Shown: positions 7,452 through 15,662 of the stretch, piece by piece | Layout: each line of letters starts with the position of its first letter | How positions within the stretch are numbered: position 1 is the first letter of the stretch | From: Bacteroidota bacterium | Lineage (GTDB): Bacteria > Bacteroidota > Bacteroidia > Flavobacteriales_D > Crocinitomicaceae | Reading direction: 5' to 3' | Assembly: GCA_024280195.1 (NCBI GenBank) | Contig: JAJRQP010000048.1 | Coordinates: 1 to 15,662 of the forward strand | Length of the DNA: 15,662 nucleotides | Notes under the pieces: model-generated | What the model was told of the DNA's origin: nothing | The model's database searches: none | The model's input: the letters and a program-made list of their open reading frames with translations, nothing else | Translations under genes and position numbers: made by a program

Positions 7452-8636
7452 TTACTTTGAAGCAAAGTACTTGTCTTTAAATGTTTCAAACTCTCTTGAT
7501 TCTAACCAATCGTTGTATTCATTTTCTTCCAATACAACAACAGTCATTTTCATTTTGTAGTGAGCACCACCACAAATCTTGTTACACATTAATACAAAAT
7601 GAAAATCAGGATTATTTTTTGTTTTTCTAAAATCTTTAGTTGTAATGTCTGGCGTGAACTTAAACCTCGTTGTTAAACCAGGAACTGTGTTCATTTGGAC
7701 TCTAAAATCTGGGAAATAAGCTGAGTGAATCACATCTTTAGATCGGAAATTCATTTCATACTCCTTTCCAACACATAAATACAATGTATCTTTTTGAATG
7801 ATGTCATCCCAAGCGTATGCATCTACTTTAGCATCGTGACGACCTTTCATTTGGTGCAATAATCGAATCAATCTCCCTTTACGATCTAGATCTGTCATCA
7901 TTTTATCACGATCTGTTGGAGATAACGCTAATGTATGGTCATTTAACTTTTCTTCTAAGGCTTTAATTCCTGAAGTACCGTTATCCATGTGATGGATTGC
8001 AGAATCAAGCGTATTGGTAGTAATAAGTCCTAACTCATTATCATCAGTCGTTAACTTGTAATCAAATTTACCAAGTGTATTGTCTTCTCCTGCATATCTT
8101 GCTGTCCAATCAAATTGCTTTGAGAACAATTCAACTCTAATTGATTCTGGAGCAGCCTCCGCAGTTACATTATTCCATGTTTGCAATCCTAAGATGATAA
8201 TTACAGCTAATACAACCGCAGGAACAACCGTCCAAATCATTTCCAATTTGTTACTATGCGCAAAAAACTGTGCTTTAACTCCGTCTTTTCTAACATATTT
8301 AAATGCAAAATAAAATAGTACGATGTGAGTCAAAAAGAATATTGCTAGTACAATAATGAAATTCAAATTGTACAACCAATCTAACTCATGACCATGTACA
8401 GATGCAGCCATTCCTCTACCAGTCCAACCAAATCGAACCATTAACCAAATAAAACCAGCAAACAATGCTAAAATAAATACAATCATCAAGTTTGCATTCA
8501 TTTTATTATGTCTATCGCTTATTTCTGCTTCACTTTTACCTCCAAGCTTTGATGAAAGCTCGTGTAGTTTCATTAATTGAGCGACTAAAACAACGCCCAA
8601 AACGATTACAGCTAATACAATTAATTTACTTATCAT
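7452..8636 (-). CDS. coxB: Cytochrome c oxidase subunit II (CuA protein)
   Basis: Subunit II takes electrons from cytochrome c, or directly from ACIII, through its binuclear CuA centre and passes them to subunit I. The CuA ligands are all present: His304 (DVIHSAYFPDFRVQ), then CNKICGGAHYKM with Cys351, Cys355, His359 and Met362. The residue usually Glu in CSEICG is Lys353 here; that residue binds through its backbone carbonyl, so function should be kept. Four hydrophobic segments are seen (about 3-23, 49-68, 91-112 and 132-151), two more than the canonical hairpin. Between RYAGEDNTLGKFDYK and the CuA half sits a charged, probably helical insert of about 80 residues (196-276). There is no C-terminal heme domain. 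The gene lies 30 bases after actF and 38 before coxA. Confidence 0.96.
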   Translation of the reverse strand: MISKLIVLAVIVLGVVLVAQLMKLHELSSKLGGKSEAEISDRHNKMNANLMIVFILALFAGFIWLMVRFGWTGRGMAASVHGHELDWLYNLNFIIVLAIFFLTHIVLFYFAFKYVRKDGVKAQFFAHSNKLEMIWTVVPAVVLAVIIILGLQTWNNVTAEAAPESIRVELFSKQFDWTARYAGEDNTLGKFDYKLTTDDNELGLITTNTLDSAIHHMDNGTSGIKALEEKLNDHTLALSPTDRDKMMTDLDRKGRLIRLLHQMKGRHDAKVDAYAWDDIIQKDTLYLCVGKEYEMNFRSKDVIHSAYFPDFRVQMNTVPGLTTRFKFTPDITTKDFRKTKNNPDFHFVLMCNKICGGAHYKMKMTVVVLEENEYNDWLESREFETFKDKYFASK

Positions 8637-8666
8637 CTATCTAAAAATTATCTTTAATAACTACAA

Positions 8667-9869
8667 TTATATCTCGTGATGAATACTTTCATCCAAGAAT
8701 GGGTGATTTATTGGAGACAAAGGTCCTTTTGTTAAGTTATTTAGAATAACTCGAATGAAAAAACCTGCCATCAATACTAGCATTCCTATTTCAATAAATC
8801 CAATACTTGCTGCTGCTCCCATTGAACCACCAGAAACCATTACATAAACATCTGTCCAATGACCTAATAAAATAATAATACCTATTACTGTTAAAGTTCC
8901 AAAGTGCCTTTTCGCATCTCTTGACATTAATAGCAACATCGGGAAAGCAAAGTTTACGAAGAACATACCGAAATACATTAATTTGTAATTCTCAATTCTC
9001 ATCATGTAGTAAATTACTTCTTCACCAATGTTAGCATACCAAATTAGCATGTATTGAGAAAACCATAAATACGACCATAAGAATGATGTTGCAAAAACCC
9101 ACTTACCAATATCGTGAATATGACTTTCATTCACTTTAGGTAAGTATCCTTGCTTCTTTAAGTACATTGTTAAAAGAACAAGAACAGTCATTGAAGAACA
9201 CCAAATGCCTGCAAAAGTGTACCATCCAAACAACGTTGAGAACCAGTGTACATCAATAGACATGATCCAATCCCAAGAAGAGGTAGAAGAGAATACGGCA
9301 AAGAACACTAAGAATACAGCACCTTTACGGTAATTCTTAAAGTGAATTTCTGTACCTCCAACTCTATCTTCTTCAATAGAACGTTTTTTATATCCAATCC
9401 AAAACCATGCGTAAACACCTAGATAAACAACTGTTCTTAACCAGAAGAAACCTTTATTTAAGTAAGAAGATTTTGCATAAATTATTGGATCGTAATGGTG
9501 ACTGGTGGGGTCAACTGTATCAGGATCCATCCACCCATAAATATGAGCTCCATCAGTTATCGTTAAAGCAAAGAATACCAGTACCATAAAACCAATACCA
9601 TAAGGTAAGTAGCCCATGATTGCCTCAATCACTTTTTTAACTGCCGCATACCAACCTGTTTCTGTTGCATATTGCAATGCTAAGAAAAACAACATTCCTA
9701 ATGCTAAAGAGAAGAAGAAGAAACTATTAATCAAACCATTGGTTAACAACCTTTTCAAAAAGTGATCATCACCTGCGTTGGTTGCAATTCCGATTGCCAA
9801 GAACACTGCTCCAATGATTATCATTGATAAGGTTAGTGTTTTTGCTTTACTTGTTACTTTAAATTCCAT
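8667..9869 (-). CDS. actF: Alternative complex III membrane subunit ActF
   Basis: ActF is a polytopic inner-membrane subunit of alternative complex III, the quinol:electron-acceptor oxidoreductase that replaces the bc1 complex in many Bacteroidota. The 400-residue sequence is almost entirely hydrophobic, with about ten predicted membrane helices. It carries conserved aromatic stretches such as SSWDWIMSIDVHWFSTLFGW and FLWSYLWFSQYMLIWYANIG. ActF is related to the NrfD-like ActC and is thought to help build a proton path. Its position between actE and coxB matches the standard act order. The gaps are 25 bases upstream and 30 downstream, consistent with one transcript. It ends HPFLDESIHHEI, a typical histidine-containing tail. 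The assignment is firm by context and composition. Confidence 0.93.
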   Translation of the reverse strand: MEFKVTSKAKTLTLSMIIIGAVFLAIGIATNAGDDHFLKRLLTNGLINSFFFFSLALGMLFFLALQYATETGWYAAVKKVIEAIMGYLPYGIGFMVLVFFALTITDGAHIYGWMDPDTVDPTSHHYDPIIYAKSSYLNKGFFWLRTVVYLGVYAWFWIGYKKRSIEEDRVGGTEIHFKNYRKGAVFLVFFAVFSSTSSWDWIMSIDVHWFSTLFGWYTFAGIWCSSMTVLVLLTMYLKKQGYLPKVNESHIHDIGKWVFATSFLWSYLWFSQYMLIWYANIGEEVIYYMMRIENYKLMYFGMFFVNFAFPMLLLMSRDAKRHFGTLTVIGIIILLGHWTDVYVMVSGGSMGAAASIGFIEIGMLVLMAGFFIRVILNNLTKGPLSPINHPFLDESIHHEI

Positions 9870-9894
9870 GTCTATCTTTTGTTGACGAAATTAT

Positions 9895-10653
9895 TTAATG
9901 TTGTGTTACTGCATTATCTACAGAGTCTGAAACGACTACCATTGTAGAATCAGAAACTTCTGATGTATTGATATCCTTACCATAATCTCCATCTTGAATA
10001 CTTCTAATATAATGGATAATCGTCCAGATTTCTTTCTTGTTTACGATTGATTTATGAGAACCCATTGCTCCTTTACCGTAGTAAATAGAATAGAACATTT
10101 GTCCATCACTTAAGTCTTTCAAGTTGGCGTAATCAGGAACACCTGCATAAGCACCACTTTCAACCATTGGTCCATTACCATCTCCTTTTGCACCATGACA
10201 ATGAGCACAGTTATTCTTAAACAATTGCTTACCTTCTTTTAAAAGTGCTTCCGAATTCTCAGCTGTCATTGCTAAAGGATTCTTGTCTGCTGCTGCCAAT
10301 AAATAAGTGTCTTCATCTGTTAGTTCAGATGCCAACATTCCATGAGTTGATTCAAATGCTTTATTTGCTTTTCTTGCATAAGGCAACATCAACATTACAT
10401 CCTCTTCATTGGTTCCATAAAAAGGTACTGTTCCAGATGGAGGAGTTTTTGCCGATTGAATCAACTTCAATTCTGGATTCTCTCTTTCGCGTACATGTCC
10501 ATAATCTACATATGGTTCAATTGCTGCAGAACGATACATATCTGGCATGTATTCTAACCCTGAACTATCTGGATCAGAACTACAAGAGCCCAACAGTAAA
10601 GTAGATGCTGCTGCAATTACTACGCTTGATAATATTCTAAATTTCATTTTCAT
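9895..10653 (-). CDS. actE: Alternative complex III monoheme cytochrome c lipoprotein ActE
   Basis: ActE is the monoheme cytochrome c subunit that relays electrons from ACIII toward the oxidase on the periplasmic side. The 252-residue precursor has a lipoprotein signal ending in LLLGSC, with Cys24 as the likely lipidated residue. The family's EYMPDMYRS segment (34-42) follows. The heme motif is CAHCH (149-153), followed by GAKGDGNGP. The likely distal ligand is Met197 in YGKGAMGSH. The C-terminal helix IWTIIHYIRSIQ is typical of class I cytochromes c, and an acidic tail of about 35 residues follows. An internal Met at residue 3 is an alternative start that would not change the signal. The gene is 20 bases after actD and 25 before actF. 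Confidence 0.95.
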   Translation of the reverse strand: MKMKFRILSSVVIAAASTLLLGSCSSDPDSSGLEYMPDMYRSAAIEPYVDYGHVRERENPELKLIQSAKTPPSGTVPFYGTNEEDVMLMLPYARKANKAFESTHGMLASELTDEDTYLLAAADKNPLAMTAENSEALLKEGKQLFKNNCAHCHGAKGDGNGPMVESGAYAGVPDYANLKDLSDGQMFYSIYYGKGAMGSHKSIVNKKEIWTIIHYIRSIQDGDYGKDINTSEVSDSTMVVVSDSVDNAVTQH

Positions 10654-10673
10654 GTTTCTTCGATGAAAAATTA

Positions 10674-11207
10674 TTAAATGTCTTTTTGTTCAAATTCAAC
10701 TATTCCTGTTGACTTCACCATTGTTTCCAGTTCATCAGCTGAGAATTGTGTGTTTTGAGAAGTTCTCAATTCCATCACAAATTTATCATCTGTTGTTCTT
10801 GGATCAGGATTCGTCGCCTTCATTCCTGGTAAAGTTCTGTTCGCAATCAAATAAGTTATCGCCATTCCGTGAGCTGCACATAAAACCGTGAATTCAAACG
10901 TAATTGGAATAAACGACATCATGTTTTCTAAGTAAGAAAAACTTGGCTTACCACCAATGTTCATTGGCCAGTCATTAATCATCATGAACCACATACCTAG
11001 TGTTGCTAATGTCAAACCGATTAATCCATAAAGGAAAGCGAAGATGCCTAAACGCGTTTCTTCTATACCAATGATTGGATCTATACCGTGAATTGGAAAT
11101 GGAGAAAAGACCTCTTCCACTTTCACACCTTTTGCAACTAGCATTTTTGCGCCGTCTTTTAAGACTTCGTCATCATCATACATTGCATATATTACTCTGT
11201 CTGCCAT
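10674..11207 (-). CDS. actD: Alternative complex III subunit ActD (DUF3341)
   Basis: ActD (DUF3341) is a small membrane-bound subunit of ACIII; its exact role is not settled, and it is thought to support assembly or the interface with other subunits. The 177 residues start with a soluble region of ferredoxin-like appearance (VIYAMYDDDEVLKDGAKMLV, then FSPFPIHGIDPIIG, a family hallmark). Two membrane helices follow, about 52-77 and 96-122. A C-terminal soluble part holds FVMELRTSQNTQFSADEL. Length and motifs are normal for the family. It starts 3 bases after the actC stop, the tightest junction in the operon, which suggests translational coupling. Confidence 0.95.
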   Translation of the reverse strand: MADRVIYAMYDDDEVLKDGAKMLVAKGVKVEEVFSPFPIHGIDPIIGIEETRLGIFAFLYGLIGLTLATLGMWFMMINDWPMNIGGKPSFSYLENMMSFIPITFEFTVLCAAHGMAITYLIANRTLPGMKATNPDPRTTDDKFVMELRTSQNTQFSADELETMVKSTGIVEFEQKDI

Positions 11208-11210
11208 GTC

Positions 11211-12968
11211 TTATTGATTATTAGTGTTCATTAATTTTTTTGCTTGTCCTGCCCAGTCATCTCTTTCTGCTCTTCCTGGAAACTTACCAGTAAGTGCATC
11301 TAAAAGAGTATATTCTTTAGAAGTCATTTTACTTACTTGCTCGTAAGACCAAATTCCAATTCCATTTAAGGTTTCTTCGAATTTTGGTCCAACACCAGAA
11401 ATAACTTTCAAATCATCTTTGTTTTCTGCCGAACCTTCACCTAATGCAGCAATCAATTCAGATGCTTGTTGTGATGCGTTACCTGCAGAAGCAATTTCTT
11501 CTTCAACAACCTCTTTAACTGGCTCTACTTTCTCAACGACAGTTTCAACCATTGGTGAAGAACCCCCTAAATAAGGAGCTGGTTTTGGATGAACTTCAGC
11601 TTCTCCATTCTTATAAGACTCACCTGAAGATTTCAAGATTGTCTTTAATTCATTCAATGCTAATACAGGGAAGTATCTTGCAAACAATAAGAAGAATACG
11701 AAGAATAATCCGATTGTTCCAAGGTAAACTCCTATATCAATTGGACTTGGATAATGCATGCTCCAAGAAGATGGTAAATAATCTCTATGGATAGAAGTAA
11801 CGATAATTACATAACGTTCAAACCACATACCGATATTTACTACGATAGAAATTACGAAAGTAAAAATTAAACTTCTTCTTAATTTTCTAAACCACATTAA
11901 TTGAGGAGAAACAACGTTACATGTCATCATTGCTGCGTACGCCCACCAATAAGGACCTGTTGCTCTATTGATAAATGCATACGCTTCGTATTCTACTCCA
12001 GAATACCAAGAGATAAACAACTCGGTAATATATGCAGTACCCACAATAGAACCTGTAACCATGATTACAATGTTCATATACTCAACGTGTTTCGTATGGA
12101 TGTACGCTTCAAGTCCCATTGCTTTACGCATCACTAACATCAGTGTTTGCACCATTGCGAATCCAGAAAATACTGCTCCAGCAACAAAGTACGGTGGGAA
12201 AATAGTTGTATGCCAACCTGGTATCACAGAAGTGGCGAAATCGAAAGATACAATCGAGTGAACCGAGAATACAAGAGGTGTTGCTAATCCTGCTAAAACC
12301 AATGAAATTAATTCAAAACGATTCCAGTTTTTTGCTCTACCCGACCAACCAAATGCAAGAATAGAATACATTCTCTTAGATACAGGCTTCTTAGCTCTAT
12401 CTCTAATCGTTGCAAAATCAGGAATTAATCCAATGTACCAGAACACCAATCCTACAGAAAGGTAAGTTGAAATTGCAAATACATCCCAAAGAAGTGGTGA
12501 GTTAAAGTTAACCCATAATGAACCAAAATGATTTGGAAGAGGAAGTACCCAGTAACCTAACCATAAACGTCCCATGTGAATCAAAGGGAACATTCCCGCC
12601 ATAAATACGGCAAAGATGGTCATTGCTTCTGCAGAACGGTTAATTGCCATTCTCCATTTCTGACGGAAAAGTAAAAGTACTGCCGAAATCAAGGTTCCTG
12701 CGTGACCGATACCAACCCACCAAACGAAGTTCGTAATATCCCAAGCCCAACCAATGGTCTTATTTAACCCCCAAACACCGACACCGGTACCTAAAAGGTA
12801 TAAGATACAACCTATTCCGTACAGCCCGATAATCAATGCTGCTCCGAAAAGAATGTACCACATTCTTGGTGCTTTGTCCTCAATTGGACGACATACATCT
12901 TCAGTAATGTCGTGATAAGTCTTATGACCTAAGATGAGGGGTTCTCTAATTGCTGCTTCCTTATGCAT
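11211..12968 (-). CDS. actC: Alternative complex III NrfD-like subunit ActC with C-terminal helix-hairpin-helix domain
   Basis: ActC is the NrfD/PsrC-like integral membrane subunit of ACIII and is considered the main quinol-binding subunit. It takes electrons from menaquinol and passes them to the iron-sulfur clusters of ActB. Residues 1 to about 465 hold roughly ten membrane helices, with NrfD-type stretches such as NFVWWVGIGHAGTLISAVLL and FPLIHMGRLWLGYW. After the last helix comes a low-complexity Pro/Glu/Val-rich linker (about 465-517). A separate soluble domain follows at 518-585, with VISGVGPKFEETLNGIGIWS and PGRAERDDWAGQAKKL. This tail is not part of the standard family and resembles the helix-hairpin-helix-like extension found on some NuoE proteins. 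The frame is continuous and the stop is 3 bases before actD, so the fusion is not a visible frameshift artefact. Confidence 0.94.
   Translation of the reverse strand: MHKEAAIREPLILGHKTYHDITEDVCRPIEDKAPRMWYILFGAALIIGLYGIGCILYLLGTGVGVWGLNKTIGWAWDITNFVWWVGIGHAGTLISAVLLLFRQKWRMAINRSAEAMTIFAVFMAGMFPLIHMGRLWLGYWVLPLPNHFGSLWVNFNSPLLWDVFAISTYLSVGLVFWYIGLIPDFATIRDRAKKPVSKRMYSILAFGWSGRAKNWNRFELISLVLAGLATPLVFSVHSIVSFDFATSVIPGWHTTIFPPYFVAGAVFSGFAMVQTLMLVMRKAMGLEAYIHTKHVEYMNIVIMVTGSIVGTAYITELFISWYSGVEYEAYAFINRATGPYWWAYAAMMTCNVVSPQLMWFRKLRRSLIFTFVISIVVNIGMWFERYVIIVTSIHRDYLPSSWSMHYPSPIDIGVYLGTIGLFFVFFLLFARYFPVLALNELKTILKSSGESYKNGEAEVHPKPAPYLGGSSPMVETVVEKVEPVKEVVEEEIASAGNASQQASELIAALGEGSAENKDDLKVISGVGPKFEETLNGIGIWSYEQVSKMTSKEYTLLDALTGKFPGRAERDDWAGQAKKLMNTNNQ
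11214..11417 (-). other. Helix-hairpin-helix-like accessory domain at the C terminus of ActC
   Basis: This part of the actC gene encodes residues 518-585. It has a GVGPKFEETLNGIG hairpin, a WSYEQVSKMTSKE helix, and the PGRAERDDWAGQAKKL ending. The same pattern (GVGPKLE..L..LGI, then GR.ERDDW..QAK.L) is known at the C termini of alphaproteobacterial NuoE and some ribosomal L21 proteins. DNA binding is not implied; a protein-protein contact role is as likely. The domain identity is from pattern memory. Confidence 0.8.
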
Positions 12969-12990
12969 TTACAATAGGGTTTTATTTCAA

Positions 12991-15662
12991 TTAATGATTA
13001 TTTTCTTCGTGATGTACTGCTCCGTGTTCTTCAGTAGCATGTTCTTCATGTCCACCATGAGCTCCTGCGACTTGCATTGCATCCAATTCTTTATTGTCTT
13101 CGTTTCTTACTTTCACCTTGTACCAAACATTTGGTTTTTGACCAACTTCTTCTAAGGCTTGATAAGCACGTTTGTCTTCTGAACTTTTTCTTACGAAAGA
13201 TTCAACATCATTCCAGTCTCCAATTTGGATAGCATTCGTTGGACAAGCATCAGAACAAGCCGTTGTAACGTCTCCGTCAACAACTGGTCTTCCTTCTTTC
13301 TTAGCAACCAATTTACCTTCTTGAATTCTTTGGACACACATAGAACATTTCTCCATAACACCACGAGTTCTCACTGTGACATCAGGATTCAACACCATCC
13401 TTCCAAGATCATCTTGAGCTGGATTAATTTCTCTTTGGGCTTTGTATGATGGGTAGTTGAACCAGTTAAAACGTCTTACTTTATATGCACAGTTATTTGC
13501 ACAATATCTTGTACCAATACATCTGTTGTAAGCCATTTGATTCAACCCTTCATTACTATGATTCGTTGCTGCAACAGGACAAACTGTTTCACAACCAGCA
13601 TGATTACAATGTTGACACATCATAGGCATGTGAACCACTTTTGGATTCTCTGCTGCTATCTCTGCTTTACTATAAGAGAATGTATCCGCATCTTTTCTTA
13701 AACCAACAACCTCTTCTTCATCAGAAGCAAAGTATCTGTCAATTCTAATCCAATGCATTTCACGACCTCTTCTTACTTCGTCTTTACCAACTACTGGTAC
13801 GTTGTTTTCAACTTGACAGGCAATTAAACAAGATGAACAACCTATACAAGAAGACAAGTCAATTGACATACCCCATCTATGACCAATATGTTCAACCGGA
13901 TGTGCATCCCACAAATCAAACTCACTTACTGGAGCTTTTACGTGATTTCCATGCTCATCCAACTTCTGCAACATGTGTGCTGGGTTGTATGCTTCTTTAT
14001 CTTTCTTATTATAAATATCTAATGTTGTCTCTCTAACGATAGAATGACGTCCCATCACCGTTTGGTGAATTTGAGTAGATGCAATTGGATAAACTCCATC
14101 AGTTTTCTTAATAGAAGCAGAAGCTGTGTAAGCAACTGTTCCATTTACAATCGATGTTAATGCATATGCATTTTGACCAATCGGTTTTGCGTTTCCGTTT
14201 TCTTCCGTGACGTGACCTCCATATTGTTGAGTTTGATAAGCTGCCTTACCAATTTTCTCTCCATTTCCACCTCTACCGTATCCTAATGCGATACCGACTG
14301 TACCAATAGCTTGACCAGGCAATGGAAAAACAGGTAATGTCAATTCTTTTGAACCAACCTTAACAGTCGCTAAGTTTAATCCGTTTTCTTGATCGAAAGT
14401 CGTAGCGTACGTCCCTTCCATTTCAACTGGATTCATTGTAATATAGTTGTCCCAAGTTGCCTTAGTCATTGGGTCAGGCATTTCTTGCAACCAAGGGTTG
14501 TTTGCGTGAATACCAGAACCAATAGAAGCTTTTTGGTAGAATACAACCTCTGTAGAACCAGACTTAGGCATTTTAGAACCTAACCCTGACAATGCCCCAT
14601 CGTTGAAAGAAGCCGGAGCCTCTTCTGATGCAGGAGCATCTTCACCACAACTATTGTGAATCATCATGTTCCAATACGTATCTTCATCAGCATATTTAGT
14701 CTGATTAGGGAATCCGTATTGAATCCAATTTTGTTTAATATAATCGTGAGCTACTTTTGAATCTTTTCCTTCACGTTTTGCTTTATCTGCCCATACTAAA
14801 AACGACTCCAAAGCAGACTTTGTATTGTGCAATGGACGAATAGTAGGTTGTGCTAACGCATAATGTGCTTTGGTTGCTTGCATATCAGACCAAGACTCTA
14901 AAGCGTGGTGATCTGGAACGATATACGTACAATTTGAAGCTGTTTCATCAGCATGTGACGCTAAAGAAACAGTCGTTTTAATTTTTTTAAGTCCTTTTGT
15001 AAACTTCTCTCCATTTGGAAGAGAGTATGCAGGGTTAGCTCCGTAAACAATCAATGCATCAGGGCCTTTTCCTGCTTCAACTTCTTTTACAAACTTCGCC
15101 ATTTTAGCGTCCTCTGACATGAATAAGTTGATAGGATTGCTTAAGTCTATTGTTGAACCATAAGCTCCAACAACATCATTTAATTTATTTGCTAAGATTT
15201 GAACTGCCGTGTTATTTGAACTAGCAACAACCAAAGCCGAACCTTTTGATTCTTTCAATGCTTTGTATGCTTTGTCTGCAATTTTCTTTGCTGCTGCATT
15301 CAAATCGGTAGAAACTCCACCTGTGCTTGCTCCGAATTTTTTCAATAAGTAAGCCAATAATTTCCCTTCTTCAGAAGGTTTAATCATTCCTCTGTAATCG
15401 GCATTAGAACCTGTAACAGACATTATTGACTCGAATTGGAAGTGCTTAGACATCCATTCTCCATCAGGATTTCTCCTTAAAGCGTATTGAGGAGTGAATT
15501 GTGTTGGCAATAACCAAGAGTTCAAGAAATCTGCACCAACAGAAACAATTGTTTTTGCTTTTGAGAAATCATAATTAGGAATCACACCATTTGCATCAGC
15601 ATCATCAGAGACTGTTGCTCCAAAACTTGCTTTGTTTGCTTCACGCATACCTGCATAAGAAA
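12991..15662 (-). CDS. actB: Alternative complex III iron-sulfur subunit ActB (partial, 5' end outside window)
   Basis: ActB is the large peripheral subunit of ACIII, a fusion of a molybdopterin-oxidoreductase-like domain (without the cofactor in characterised complexes) and an iron-sulfur domain. The frame stays open past the Met at 15648 to the window edge, so that Met is internal and the N terminus is missing. Counting from that Met, residues 1 to about 590 are the oxidoreductase-like part. The iron-sulfur part holds CIGCSSCLIAC (601-611), CQHCNHAGCETVC (678-690), CIGTRYCANNC (710-720), and CSMC plus ACSDAC (768-802). That is 15 cluster cysteines, with Thr713 in place of a sixteenth, fitting three [4Fe-4S] and one [3Fe-4S] cluster. 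The last 24 residues are rich in His and Glu. actC follows after 22 bases; actA is expected upstream. Confidence 0.96.
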   Translation of the reverse strand, partial: SYAGMREANKASFGATVSDDADANGVIPNYDFSKAKTIVSVGADFLNSWLLPTQFTPQYALRRNPDGEWMSKHFQFESIMSVTGSNADYRGMIKPSEEGKLLAYLLKKFGASTGGVSTDLNAAAKKIADKAYKALKESKGSALVVASSNNTAVQILANKLNDVVGAYGSTIDLSNPINLFMSEDAKMAKFVKEVEAGKGPDALIVYGANPAYSLPNGEKFTKGLKKIKTTVSLASHADETASNCTYIVPDHHALESWSDMQATKAHYALAQPTIRPLHNTKSALESFLVWADKAKREGKDSKVAHDYIKQNWIQYGFPNQTKYADEDTYWNMMIHNSCGEDAPASEEAPASFNDGALSGLGSKMPKSGSTEVVFYQKASIGSGIHANNPWLQEMPDPMTKATWDNYITMNPVEMEGTYATTFDQENGLNLATVKVGSKELTLPVFPLPGQAIGTVGIALGYGRGGNGEKIGKAAYQTQQYGGHVTEENGNAKPIGQNAYALTSIVNGTVAYTASASIKKTDGVYPIASTQIHQTVMGRHSIVRETTLDIYNKKDKEAYNPAHMLQKLDEHGNHVKAPVSEFDLWDAHPVEHIGHRWGMSIDLSSCIGCSSCLIACQVENNVPVVGKDEVRRGREMHWIRIDRYFASDEEEVVGLRKDADTFSYSKAEIAAENPKVVHMPMMCQHCNHAGCETVCPVAATNHSNEGLNQMAYNRCIGTRYCANNCAYKVRRFNWFNYPSYKAQREINPAQDDLGRMVLNPDVTVRTRGVMEKCSMCVQRIQEGKLVAKKEGRPVVDGDVTTACSDACPTNAIQIGDWNDVESFVRKSSEDKRAYQALEEVGQKPNVWYKVKVRNEDNKELDAMQVAGAHGGHEEHATEEHGAVHHEENNH

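Noticed and set aside
10245..10604. Plus-strand open frame of 119 residues
   Set aside because: It lies wholly antisense to actE, whose lipobox and heme motif are unmistakable; its composition looks like reversed coding sequence.
11901..12261. Two overlapping plus-strand frames within actC
   Set aside because: Both are antisense to membrane helices of ActC and show no family motif.
1..15662. CRISPR arrays, insertion sequences, tRNA or rRNA genes, phage or defence genes
   Set aside because: No regularly spaced repeats, transposase motifs, terminal repeats or structured RNA genes were seen, and nearly all bases belong to recognised core genes.

Overview
This window looks like chromosomal DNA of an aerobic Bacteroidota bacterium, probably of the order Flavobacteriales. 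The evidence is an AT-rich composition, a type IX secretion (T9SS) C-terminal sorting domain, the alternative complex III (ACIII) plus cytochrome oxidase gene order, and the typical forms of RuvB and QueG. Assignment to a family (for example Crocinitomicaceae) would be a guess. I see no mobile element, CRISPR array, rRNA or tRNA gene. The DNA is densely coding with short gaps.

Layout from left to right: (1) the 3' end of a plus-strand gene for a small, possibly DUF4412-like protein (1-259), ending at a strong hairpin terminator that also serves the convergent gene. (2) Four minus-strand genes read from right to left: ruvB, queG, a DUF1800 protein and a DUF1501 protein with a Tat-like signal and a T9SS sorting domain. 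(3) From 5608 to the right edge, a long minus-strand respiratory operon in transcription order: actB (5' end outside the window), actC, actD, actE, actF, coxB (subunit II) and coxA (subunit I). It is closed by a hairpin terminator at 5556-5587.

The respiratory genes encode a quinol-to-oxygen electron path. ActC and ActF are quinol-related membrane subunits. ActB carries cysteines for three [4Fe-4S] clusters and one [3Fe-4S] cluster. ActE is a monoheme cytochrome c lipoprotein, and electrons pass to an A-type heme-copper oxidase through CuA in subunit II. The pentaheme subunit ActA should lie just beyond the right edge. No oxidase subunit III or IV gene lies between coxA and the terminator.

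Most of the window is ordinary core metabolism. The most unusual signal is a helix-hairpin-helix-like domain fused to the C terminus of ActC. It resembles the accessory domain known from the C-terminal extension of some NuoE proteins. Smaller points of interest are a Tat-like signal combined with a T9SS sorting domain on the DUF1501 protein, a DUF1800 partner without a visible signal peptide, a TTG start for ruvB next to the cox terminator, and an unusual helical insert in oxidase subunit II. I found no convincing wholly new system.
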